A stretch of DNA of 64,000 nucleotides from Leifsonia sp. Root112D2 (lineage in GTDB: Bacteria > Actinomycetota > Actinomycetes > Actinomycetales > Microbacteriaceae), in NCBI RefSeq assembly GCF_001424905.1, contig NZ_LMCU01000001.1, positions 1,729,480 to 1,793,479 on the forward strand. Reading direction: 5' to 3'. Below, in pieces: positions 41,868 through 49,096 of this stretch. The notes below the pieces were generated by a model. The model searched no databases. It worked only from the letters and a program-made list of their open reading frames with translations, and was not told the origin of the DNA. Both the position numbers and the translations under genes were made by a program. Position 1 is the stretch's first letter. Each line of letters begins with the position of its first letter.

Positions 41868-42217
41868 GCGAGTTCCTTGCGACCGCTGAGAATGCCGCTG
41901 GCCGTCGCCACGACCGCGAAGACGATGGCGACGATCGGCTGCCCGAGGTCCCACCATGCGAGCGCGGCAGACGCCATCACGATGATCTCCACCAACGCCC
42001 GGCCGAATGGATCGATGCGGAATACTGCGCGAGGGGAGCGGAACAGCGCCCAGAGCACTATCGCGATGGCGGGGGCGCCGATGCCGACCACGATGTTCCA
42101 TGGCAAGGGCCAGGCCACGAACCCCCAGAAGCAGAGCGTGAAGAACGCGAAGAGTTCGAGCACGAATCTCAGTACGTCGTTGGGGCCGATCGAGGTCTGC
42201 GCGCGCGTCTCACTCAC
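41864..42217 (-). CDS. DUF2568/YrdB-like small membrane protein
   Basis: 117-residue protein with four predicted membrane spans (roughly residues 15-35, 43-62, 74-92, 96-112) and short loops; matches the YrdB/DUF2568 family, function unknown. The GTG start at 42217 follows a -10-like TACGAT by exactly 6 nt and lacks a ribosome site, so it is likely leaderless. nagA follows by an ATGA overlap, so this promoter probably drives nagA as well. Confidence 0.75.
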   Translation of the reverse strand: MSETRAQTSIGPNDVLRFVLELFAFFTLCFWGFVAWPLPWNIVVGIGAPAIAIVLWALFRSPRAVFRIDPFGRALVEIIVMASAALAWWDLGQPIVAIVFAVVATASGILSGRKELA

Positions 42218-42223
42218 CCTGCC

Positions 42224-42229
42224 ATCGTA
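42224..42229 (-). promoter_or_regulatory. -10 hexamer TACGAT, leaderless promoter of DUF2568-nagA
   Basis: TACGAT on the minus strand, 6 nt before the GTG at 42217. Confidence 0.4.
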
Positions 42230-42346
42230 CCGGCACTCCTTTTTCAGGAAATACTGGCCGGTGGCTGGATAATCCAGCCGGGCCGCCGTATTTTCTCTGG
42301 GCTGGTGTTCGGGGCGGGCGCGGGCATCCGGGTCTCGGGTAGACTG

Positions 42347-42424
42347 ATGGCGGTCGAACGGATCTCGCACGGCCCTGGGCGCGCACAAGAGCGCGTAGTC
42401 GACCCGCACCGAAACGTCGCATGA
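42347..42424 (+). CDS. Possible 25-residue ORF overlapping the MFS gene start
   Basis: Short ORF beginning MAVERISHG whose TGA overlaps an ATG at 42421 (ATGA). A TAGACT hexamer (42340-42345) lies 1 nt before its ATG, too close to be its promoter if transcripts start 6-8 nt downstream. Weak evidence; noted because it bears on the MFS start. Confidence 0.15.
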   Translation: MAVERISHGPGRAQERVVDPHRNVA

Positions 42425-43680
42425 CGCGCGTAGGGAATGAGCGGGGAACGCCTTCTGTTGGCAATCCACGTATGTCTCTTACAGAAAACTCCGTCGTCAA
42501 GAAGGCGCAGCGGTTCCCGTGGACGGGTCTGCTCGTGCTCGCTGGGGCCGTTTTCCTGTCGGTCACGAGCGAGATGCTGCCCACCGGGCTGCTGCCCGAT
42601 ATGAGCGAATCGCTCGGTGCGAGCCAGTCTCAGATCGGTCTGCTGGTCACGGTTTTCGCTTTCACCGTCGTGGTCACAAGCACCCCCGTCTCCGCGCTCA
42701 CGAGGCGCTGGCCCCGGCGCAATCTGATGGTGGCCATCGTGCTCGTGCTGGCACTGAGCAACCTGCTCACGGCGATCTCGCCGAACTACGCCGTCGTGGT
42801 CGGCACCCGCATCCTGGGCGGCATCGCGCACGGCGTGTTCTGGGCCGTCGTCGGCGCATATGCCGGGCACCTGGTGCCCAGGGAGCAGATCGGTCGCGCC
42901 GTCTCGATCACCCTCGGCGGCGGCACGCTCGCCTTCGTCTTCGGCGTTCCTCTTGGCACGGCACTCGGTCACATCTTCGGCTGGCGGCTGACATTCGCGA
43001 GCGTCGGCCTGCTCATGATCGTGGCCGGGATGCTGGTGTGGCGGTTCCTGCCCGGCGTCACGCATAACGACGGGCCGTCGACGGATGCCGCGACCGGCGA
43101 GCGTCCGCGGCGCGATCCGACGGTCTTCGCCGTCATTCTCGTGTGCGTGGTGACCGCCATCATCATGACCGGCCACTACACGTTCTACACATTCATCGCC
43201 CCGTTCATGATCCAGTCCATGCACGTTGATCGCGGCGATGTCGGTGTGGTGCTGTTCGCCTACGGAATCGCCGGGGCGATAGGCCTCGCGCTTGCGGGAT
43301 CGGTACTGGGCCGCCGCCCCCAACTCGGACTCATCATCGTCATCGTCGTCAGCGCCCTGGCCATTGCCGCGGTCGCCGTGTTCGCGGCCCAGCCGCTGCT
43401 CGGCATGGCCTCGCTCATGCTCTGGGGCCTGGCCTTCGGCGCGCTGCCCCCTCTCTTGCAGACGCGCCTGCTGCACACCTCATCGGCGGCATTCCGCGAC
43501 GTGGCGAGCGCCATCTACACCACGGGATTCAACGTCGGCATCGGCGGCGGGGCACTGCTCGGCGCGGTGCTGTACGACGTCAGCGGAGTGCGGGATCTGC
43601 CCTGGGTGTACCTCGGCATTCTCGTGGTGGCGCTCGCCCTTGTGCTCATGATCGGCGCGCGCAAGCGGCGACCCGCCTGA
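42421..43680 (+). CDS. MFS transporter, DHA1 drug/sugar efflux type
   Basis: 419-residue 12-span major facilitator. N-terminal half carries SEMLPTGLLPDMSESLGASQSQIGLLVTVFAFTVV and the loop 2-3 motif ALTRRWPRRNLM, both typical of the DHA1 group with arabinose/purine efflux relatives (AraJ, PbuE). VGTRILGGIAHGVFW is motif-C-like. Drug or metabolite efflux is inferred. The start is uncertain: ATG 42421 (ATGA overlap with a short ORF) or ATG 42472 (MSLTENS). Neither has a ribosome site. Convergent with the sigma gene, only 16 nt apart. Confidence 0.82.
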   Translation: MTRVGNERGTPSVGNPRMSLTENSVVKKAQRFPWTGLLVLAGAVFLSVTSEMLPTGLLPDMSESLGASQSQIGLLVTVFAFTVVVTSTPVSALTRRWPRRNLMVAIVLVLALSNLLTAISPNYAVVVGTRILGGIAHGVFWAVVGAYAGHLVPREQIGRAVSITLGGGTLAFVFGVPLGTALGHIFGWRLTFASVGLLMIVAGMLVWRFLPGVTHNDGPSTDAATGERPRRDPTVFAVILVCVVTAIIMTGHYTFYTFIAPFMIQSMHVDRGDVGVVLFAYGIAGAIGLALAGSVLGRRPQLGLIIVIVVSALAIAAVAVFAAQPLLGMASLMLWGLAFGALPPLLQTRLLHTSSAAFRDVASAIYTTGFNVGIGGGALLGAVLYDVSGVRDLPWVYLGILVVALALVLMIGARKRRPA

Positions 43681-43696
43681 GGCGTTACCCGCGTCG

Positions 43697-45625
43697 TTAC
43701 GAGGCGTTGATGAGCACCAGGACACTCACGGATGTCTCCACCCCGAATCGGGTCGGGTCCCCCGCGTCGACATAGCGAACCGCAACGGTGTGGGTACCGA
43801 AAAGGATCAGTCCCGAAATCGGCAGATCGAAGCCCAGCGTGCCGCTCTCAGGGATGAGGTATTCACCTGCATCCCAGATCGCGTCGAATCGTGCTTCGAC
43901 GCGGGCGCCCGGAGTACCGGAGAGCTGAATGTGTACAGATCCGAGGCCGAGCACGGGAGCGCCGTCGATCGGCTGGTCGAGAACGGGGGCGTGCAACTCG
44001 ACGGCCGCGGTCGTGCCCGCCGGTGAGGTTCCGGCGAAGTTGGTCTGCGACACGCTGAAGGGGCCCGGATCGGCGATCTGGTCGGTCTTCCACTTTCCCG
44101 ACGCGTCGACGCTCACCCTCGCGAGGGTCGCGTTCGCCGCATCGGACGTCGCGGCCATGCGAGTCATGGCCGCCCCGCTCGTGGCCTGCGTCACCGTCAC
44201 CGTTGCGCCCGGTTCACCCGTGCCTGAAAGTACGGGGTAATAGAGCCCGCCTCCCGTGTCGGGCGCGTTCACGACGGGCGCCCCGGGTACCACGACGGGC
44301 GGAGGTGTCGTGGGTGGTGTTGGGGGAGTGGTTGGGTCGACGGGAGGTGTGACGGGCCGGGTCGGCTGAGTGACCGGCGGTATCGCTGCTGCGGTCTGCG
44401 GCGTCACCCCGGCGCCGGCATCCGGCTCGTCATCGGGGTCGACCCGAGAGCCCGGCGATGGCGCAATGACCGGCGGTGCTGTCACAGGCGGTGTCGTGCC
44501 CAATGCGGGTGGCACGACCACGTCGACGGGCGGTGGCGCAGCATCCGTCGTCTGTGTCGGCGCGGCGACGTCGATCGACGAGATCGGTACGGCGTCGCCG
44601 CGAAAGAGCACGGGGCCGAATACCAGAGCGGCCGAGACGCCGGCGACAGCGAGTGCCGACACCGTGATGGTGCCGATGACGGCTCCGGATGCGCCCAGCG
44701 CCGCGCCTCCAGCGTTCGCGCCAGCGGTCACCGTGCCCGGTGCGCCCGCGCTCCCTGCCGAGCCGCCGACTGCGCCGTTCGCGCCGAGAGCCACCATGGT
44801 CACGTGGCCGCCGGATTGGATGAATGCCGAGTACGCGGCCGCCCCGCCCACGCCCGCCACGAGCGGTAGCAGCACCAGGGCGAGCCGCGAGCCGACCTCA
44901 TCGGCTTCGGCGGCGACGATGGTGCAGCGGGCGCAGCCGGCCAGGTGTCGCTCGATGCGCACGGTCTCGCGTTTGCCGAGGCTCCTGCGTGCGTAGCCGC
45001 CGAGACGATCCACGGTCCAGCGGCACTCCGATCCGGCCGGCAACGTGGCGAGGTGCGCCTGGATCCACGCCTGTCGCAGGCCCTCACGTGCGCGATACGT
45101 GAGAGCGGCGACGGCGTTCGCCTTCATTCCCAGCAGCGGGCCGATCTGCTGCGGGGTCATCTGTTCGACCTCGCTGTACCAGAGCGCTTCCTGCCAGCGG
45201 GTCGGCAGGCTGCGGAACGCGGTGGCGGTGAGTGAGTGGTCGAGAGCGTTCAGCGCATTCTCTTCGCTGAATTCAGGGTCTTCAATCTCCTCCGCGTGCT
45301 CGATAGCAATCTCATGCCTGGCCCGCCCCCAACCGGCAGCCGTATTGCGAATCGTGGTGAAGAGGTACGGGCGGAACGCGCCGTTCGGCCCGCCGCCCGA
45401 CTGCACGGCCTTCAGTATCCTGGCAAACGCCTCGGAGACCACATCGTCCGCATCGAAGCCGCTCGTGTATGAGCGGGCGACCGCGAGCCCTGCGGCCGAG
45501 TGCCGCCGCCAGAGTTCCGCGTACGCCGCAGTGTCTCCGCTACGACTCAGGGAGATGAGTTTCTGGTCAGAGAGGAAGCCATCGGAATACGGGTCGTCGG
45601 ATGCGCGCGCACGGATGCGTGCCAC
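43697..45625 (-). CDS. ECF-type sigma factor fused to zinc-finger anti-sigma, membrane and Ig-like extracellular domains
   Basis: 642-residue one-polypeptide regulator. Residues about 30-75 are sigma region 2 (YAELWRRHSAAGLAVARSY, DADDVVSEAFARILKAV); about 138-185 are region 4 (LPTRWQEALWYSEVEQMTPQQIG). A zf-HC2 anti-sigma motif follows (His227, Cys231, Cys234 in HLAGCARC). Two hydrophobic spans (about 248-270 and 317-342) bracket a Gly/Ala-rich stretch. Then a Pro/Thr-rich linker (about 346-448) and Ig-like beta domains to the end. The sigma part should be tethered inside, the sensor outside. GTG 45625 chosen for AGGAGA 5 nt upstream. A GGGAACC (45687-45693, minus) may be an ECF -35, hinting at autoregulation. 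Confidence 0.87.
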   Translation of the reverse strand: MARIRARASDDPYSDGFLSDQKLISLSRSGDTAAYAELWRRHSAAGLAVARSYTSGFDADDVVSEAFARILKAVQSGGGPNGAFRPYLFTTIRNTAAGWGRARHEIAIEHAEEIEDPEFSEENALNALDHSLTATAFRSLPTRWQEALWYSEVEQMTPQQIGPLLGMKANAVAALTYRAREGLRQAWIQAHLATLPAGSECRWTVDRLGGYARRSLGKRETVRIERHLAGCARCTIVAAEADEVGSRLALVLLPLVAGVGGAAAYSAFIQSGGHVTMVALGANGAVGGSAGSAGAPGTVTAGANAGGAALGASGAVIGTITVSALAVAGVSAALVFGPVLFRGDAVPISSIDVAAPTQTTDAAPPPVDVVVPPALGTTPPVTAPPVIAPSPGSRVDPDDEPDAGAGVTPQTAAAIPPVTQPTRPVTPPVDPTTPPTPPTTPPPVVVPGAPVVNAPDTGGGLYYPVLSGTGEPGATVTVTQATSGAAMTRMAATSDAANATLARVSVDASGKWKTDQIADPGPFSVSQTNFAGTSPAGTTAAVELHAPVLDQPIDGAPVLGLGSVHIQLSGTPGARVEARFDAIWDAGEYLIPESGTLGFDLPISGLILFGTHTVAVRYVDAGDPTRFGVETSVSVLVLINAS

Positions 45626-45791
45626 GGCGTCTCCTCTCGTCCCGGGCGTGCTGGGGCGTATCTGCAGGATGAGTCGGGTGCGCCCAGGTTCCCTCTCAAA
45701 AGAGACGCGGCAACCGGCCATTCATGACGCCGATCTTTTCAGATCACCGGCATGGACTCAGCCTTCTCCCAGACTATCTTTTCCCAACCCG

Positions 45792-45830
45792 CGTCATAGA
45801 TCGGTTGTCGTGCCGTCTCTCTCTATGACG
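45792..45830. repeat. 9-bp inverted repeat upstream of the sigma gene
   Basis: CGTCATAGA (45792-45800) and TCTATGACG (45822-45830), perfect complements 21 nt apart. The gene-free stretch 45626-46074 holds this, a possible ECF -35 (45687-45693), and the hairpin at 46018-46053; nothing else supported. Confidence 0.55.
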
Positions 45831-46017
45831 GGGCGATTGTGCGCCGTCAGGTGCTCGCGACAACTGAAAAGACACCCAACGGATCGGGGGATCCGCTGGT
45901 GCCCCGCATCATTCGACCGCGTTGCGGGGCGAGCTACGAGAATCCGACCCGAAAGGGTTCTCAGCAGCTGCGGCAGTCGTGGGGGTTCTTCCGGGGGGAT
46001 GAGCGACAGCCGCAGTA

Positions 46018-46053
46018 CGAGAGGGGCGGATGCCCTGGCATCCGCCCCTCTCG
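46018..46053 (-). terminator. Exceptionally long terminator hairpin after GlcNAc-kinase-like gene
   Basis: Perfect 17-bp stem (46018-46034 with 46037-46053) with a 2-nt loop, 21 nt after the kinase stop on the minus strand. Strong GC content; no T-run. Confidence 0.8.
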
Positions 46054-46074
46054 CGGCAGTTCTGGCCGTCTCGT

Positions 46075-47106
46075 CTAAGCCGGTTGTGGTTCTTGTGGGC
46101 CGGCCGTTGCCCGCAGCCGCGTCACATCCGCCTCGATGCGATCGAAGATCGTCTGGTTCACCCGGATGCCTGCCTTCAGCAGGGCGAGAACGGCGGCGCC
46201 GACGGTTCCGTCGCCAACCTGCCGGATGTCGGTGGCATCGGAGCGCGCAGTGAGCACGGGGGTCAGCGGCCCGGTCTCCCCCAGCATTCCGCTGCGCAGT
46301 ACGCTGCCGCCGAGCACGAGGGGGCCGCTCACCTCGGTGCTCTGCACCGCATCGAGCATGGCAACCAGATCGCTTGCAGCCACGGCGAGGATTGCCGACG
46401 CCACCTGGTCGCCCGAGGCCTGGAACGCGAGCGGCGCGAAGCGGGAGAGTTCGACGGGACGCAGCTCGTAGAGCGCCTCGATGAGCCGCAGGAGAACGAT
46501 GGGGCGCCCTTCGACCCGTTCTTCGTTGGGGTCGGGTGTGAGGTTCAGCGCGCTCAGCAGCCCCTCGGTCAGCGCCGTCTGTGGCCCCAGTCCGTCGAGC
46601 GCTGCGACGACCGCGCGCGCGACCTGGTGGCCGATCCAGTAGCCTGAGCCGGCGTCGCCTACGAGCCACCCGGTTCCGCCGCAGACGGTCTCGAGGCGAT
46701 GATCGCGCACCCGGGCCGCCACGGCGCCGGTGCCCGCCGCAAGCGCGTAACCGTTCGGCGACGGGGTGCCCGAGCAGAACATGGCCAGCAGATCGGATTC
46801 CAGCACAATGGGGCCGCGCATCCCGAGCGTCTCGAGTCGTGCCGCAATGCGCTGAACTGGCAGCCGTGCGCTCTTGCCCGCCATGGCGATGAGGATCGCG
46901 GAGTACGGTTGGGCGGTGTCCGGGTGCCGACGTGAGCCCAGCGCCATCCGGGCGGCGGCGTAGTAGGCATCCAGCGCTTCGTCGAATCCGGCGGAGATCG
47001 GGTTGCCCGCCCCGGCGACGCCGAAGCCGTGGCAGTGCCCGTCACTGTCGGCGATAACGGCCCTCGTGCCGGTGCCGCCCGCGTCGATCGCGAGAATCTC
47101 TTGCAT
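46075..47106 (-). CDS. BadF/BadG/BcrA/BcrD ATPase family protein, probable N-acetylglucosamine kinase
   Basis: 343-residue sugar-kinase-fold (ASKHA) protein. Phosphate-1 loop DAGGTGTRAV at residues 7-16, adenosine/phosphate-2 segment ALAAGTGAVAARV, GGTGWLVGDAGSGYWIG and LGGSV near the C-terminus; these match eukaryotic-type GlcNAc kinases and their bacterial relatives. It would phosphorylate imported GlcNAc to the 6-phosphate for NagA. Divergent from an RpiR-SIS-NgcE-type transporter set, which supports amino-sugar metabolism. GGAGG 8 nt before the ATG. A glucosamine or anhydro-MurNAc substrate is possible. Confidence 0.83.
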   Translation of the reverse strand: MQEILAIDAGGTGTRAVIADSDGHCHGFGVAGAGNPISAGFDEALDAYYAAARMALGSRRHPDTAQPYSAILIAMAGKSARLPVQRIAARLETLGMRGPIVLESDLLAMFCSGTPSPNGYALAAGTGAVAARVRDHRLETVCGGTGWLVGDAGSGYWIGHQVARAVVAALDGLGPQTALTEGLLSALNLTPDPNEERVEGRPIVLLRLIEALYELRPVELSRFAPLAFQASGDQVASAILAVAASDLVAMLDAVQSTEVSGPLVLGGSVLRSGMLGETGPLTPVLTARSDATDIRQVGDGTVGAAVLALLKAGIRVNQTIFDRIEADVTRLRATAGPQEPQPA

Positions 47107-47185
47107 GCTCTGTCGCCTCCGCGGTCATCCGGTCTGACGCACACAGTACTCCGACATGCCCGAAATATCGCGGGTCTGGCCACAA

Positions 47186-47236
47186 ATCAATTATGAAAAT
47201 CGCTTGACATGTACGGGTCAGAGGCTAAGAATTGAT
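47186..47236. promoter_or_regulatory. 7-bp inverted repeat in the divergent kinase/RpiR control region
   Basis: ATCAATT (47186-47192) and AATTGAT (47230-47236), perfect complements 37 nt apart, flanking the -35 TTGACA; the right arm overlaps the -10. Candidate RpiR operator pair controlling both directions. Confidence 0.45.
47204..47232 (+). promoter_or_regulatory. Promoter TTGACA-N17-AAGAAT
   Basis: Consensus -35 at 47204-47209; -10 AAGAAT at 47227-47232 (or TAAGAA one base earlier). Transcription would start near 47240, about 30 nt before the RpiR start. Confidence 0.55.
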
Positions 47237-47271
47237 CTTGTAATACTCACATGGGTGTGAAACGGAGTCTC

Positions 47272-48237
47272 ATGTTGGCATCGTCGCCATCAGCGGTCGC
47301 AGAGGGCGCCACCAGCGGCGTGGTGAACCGTATCCTGACCCAGCTTCCGAGCATGTCCGGAACGATGCGCAAGATTGCGACGCTGCTGATCGAGCAGCCG
47401 CAAGCCCCTCTGGAACTGTCCATCGGAGAACTCGCCAGGCAGGCGGGAACGTCGCCGGCAACCGTTACGCGCTTCTGCCGTCTCATCGGTTACTCGGGCT
47501 ACGTGCCGTTTCGTGTGAGCATTGCCACCGATTTCGGTCGTACCTCTGCCCGAAAGACATGGAAGGCCGACATCGGCCGTGCGTTCGGGCCGGATGACAC
47601 TCCGAGCGACGTTCTGAGCACCCTGCTGAACGCGCACACCAGGTCGTTGCAGGAGACCGCTTCCATCATGGATCTTCCGCTGATGAAGGAGATCTCCACC
47701 CGCATCGCGAGCAGTCGTCACGTGGACATCTACGGTGTCGGAGGCAGTGCCACCCTTGCCGAAGAGATGCAGGCGCGCCTGTACCGCATCGGCATCAACT
47801 CGCACTACTGGTCGGAGGTGCACGCAGGCCTCACGAGCGCGGCGATTCAGGATGCCGACTGCGTGGCGATAGGAATCTCCAACACCGGTCGCACCGAGGA
47901 GACCATTCAGATGTTGCTTCAGGCGCGCGACGCGGGAGCGCTCACCGTGGCCGTGAGCAACAACCCGAAGTCTCAGCTGGCCGAGGCCGCCGATTTGCGC
48001 ATCATCACCTCGGTCTACGAGCGATTCCTGCAGCCCGACGACCTTTCGGCCAAACACGCGCAACTGCTGGTGCTCGATCTGCTGTACCTGCTGGTCGCAC
48101 AGGAGAACTTTCACCAGTCCACGACGAACCTGGCGGCATCCGCGGTGGCGGTCTCCTCGCATCGCAGGCCGCAGCGCAGCCGGGTGGCTCGAGCTCAGGG
48201 TGAACACGCCGCATCCATCGCAAAGGAGACCCGATGA
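47272..48237 (+). CDS. MurR/RpiR family transcriptional regulator
   Basis: 321-residue regulator. N-terminal RpiR helix-turn-helix (SGTMRKIATLLIEQP, ELARQAGTSPATVTRFCRLIGYSGY) and a C-terminal SIS sugar-phosphate domain (HVDIYGVGGSATLAEEMQ, CVAIGISNTGRTEETIQ). Such proteins sense phosphosugars; here GlcNAc-6-P or a MurNAc derivative is the likely ligand. ATG at 47272 preferred because CGGAG lies 4 nt upstream; the ATG at 47251 has none. ATGA overlap with the next gene. A C-terminal basic tail (SSHRRPQRSRVARAQ) is unusual for the family. Confidence 0.88.
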   Translation: MLASSPSAVAEGATSGVVNRILTQLPSMSGTMRKIATLLIEQPQAPLELSIGELARQAGTSPATVTRFCRLIGYSGYVPFRVSIATDFGRTSARKTWKADIGRAFGPDDTPSDVLSTLLNAHTRSLQETASIMDLPLMKEISTRIASSRHVDIYGVGGSATLAEEMQARLYRIGINSHYWSEVHAGLTSAAIQDADCVAIGISNTGRTEETIQMLLQARDAGALTVAVSNNPKSQLAEAADLRIITSVYERFLQPDDLSAKHAQLLVLDLLYLLVAQENFHQSTTNLAASAVAVSSHRRPQRSRVARAQGEHAASIAKETR

Positions 48238-49007
48238 CGCACACCGACCCGCTCGCCGAACTGACGGCGGAGTACCTGAACGAGGTCACCTCGCGGGTGC
48301 AGAAGCTGGCCGCCCAGGCGCAGGCCGGCGCCTTCGATGCGGCCATCGACCTGATGGCGGATGCGATCGAGCAGGGCGGCGTCGTGCAGGCCTTCGGCAC
48401 CGGGCACTCCGAGGCGTTCGCCATGGAGATCGCCGGCAGGGCAGGTGGTCTGATTCCCACGAACAAGATCGCGCTGCGCGACGTGGTGTTGCGGGGGAGC
48501 CGCGATGTGGGCATCCTGACCGGCTCGGAACTGGAGCGCAGCCCGGCGGTCGTCGACGAACTCTTCGACGTCTCCACCATCGGCGAGCACGATGTATTCA
48601 TCATCGCCTCCAACTCCGGTGTCAACGGGTCGATTCTCGGTCTGGCGCTGCTCGCGAAGCAGCACGGGCACAAGCTGATAGCCGTCACGAGCATGGAGCA
48701 CACCAGCCGCGTCGAGCCGAAGCATCCGAGCGGCAAGCGCCTGCACGAGGTGGCCGATGTCGTTCTGGACAATCTGGCCCCCTTCGGTGACGCAACGCTC
48801 GAACTGGGTGACGGTGTTCCGGTCGGGGCCGTCTCATCGATCACCGCAGCGTTCATCGCGCAGCTACTGACCATCGGTACAGCCGAGCGCCTGGCGCGCG
48901 GCGGAAAGACGCCACCGCTCTACATCTCGGCCAATATTCCGGGCGGCGACGAGCACAACAAGCAACTCGAAGACCTCTACCGCGGCAAGATCAGGCGCAG
49001 CGCATGA
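48234..49007 (+). CDS. SIS domain protein (sugar isomerase/UPF0309-like)
   Basis: 257-residue single SIS-domain protein: VVQAFGTGHSEAFAMEIAGRAGGL, DVFIIASNSGVNGSILGLALLAKQHGHKLIAVTS, then the C-terminal PPLYISANIPGGDEHN. Members are found beside GlcNAc/MurNAc uptake systems and act on, or bind, phosphosugars; the reaction is not established. ATGA overlap with the RpiR gene upstream and with a 30-codon ORF downstream. Confidence 0.83.
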   Translation: MTHTDPLAELTAEYLNEVTSRVQKLAAQAQAGAFDAAIDLMADAIEQGGVVQAFGTGHSEAFAMEIAGRAGGLIPTNKIALRDVVLRGSRDVGILTGSELERSPAVVDELFDVSTIGEHDVFIIASNSGVNGSILGLALLAKQHGHKLIAVTSMEHTSRVEPKHPSGKRLHEVADVVLDNLAPFGDATLELGDGVPVGAVSSITAAFIAQLLTIGTAERLARGGKTPPLYISANIPGGDEHNKQLEDLYRGKIRRSA

Positions 49008-49096
49008 TGCGGGAGGAAGCACGATCAGCACGCAAGATGCCGGTGGACGAAGCCGTCACGGCAGTCACGTTACGAATGGAAGGCAGTTCATTATGA
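49004..49096 (+). CDS. 30-residue ORF joining SIS gene and transporter
   Basis: Starts MMREEARSAR; ATG overlaps the SIS stop (ATGA), and its TGA overlaps the ATG of the binding-protein gene (ATGA again). It fills the entire gap, so three genes are linked by two stop-start overlaps. No family recognised. It may be a coupling device; chance is possible in GC-rich DNA. Confidence 0.3.
   Translation: MMREEARSARKMPVDEAVTAVTLRMEGSSL

Noticed and set aside
44370..44996. 208-codon plus-strand frame opposite the sigma-factor gene, Thr/Ala/Pro-rich
   Set aside because: Antisense of the Pro/Thr-rich linker; low-complexity composition is a mirror artefact.
45839..46078. 79-codon plus-strand frame in the gap before the GlcNAc-kinase-like gene
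   Set aside because: No ribosome site or family; it reads through the 17-bp terminator hairpin.
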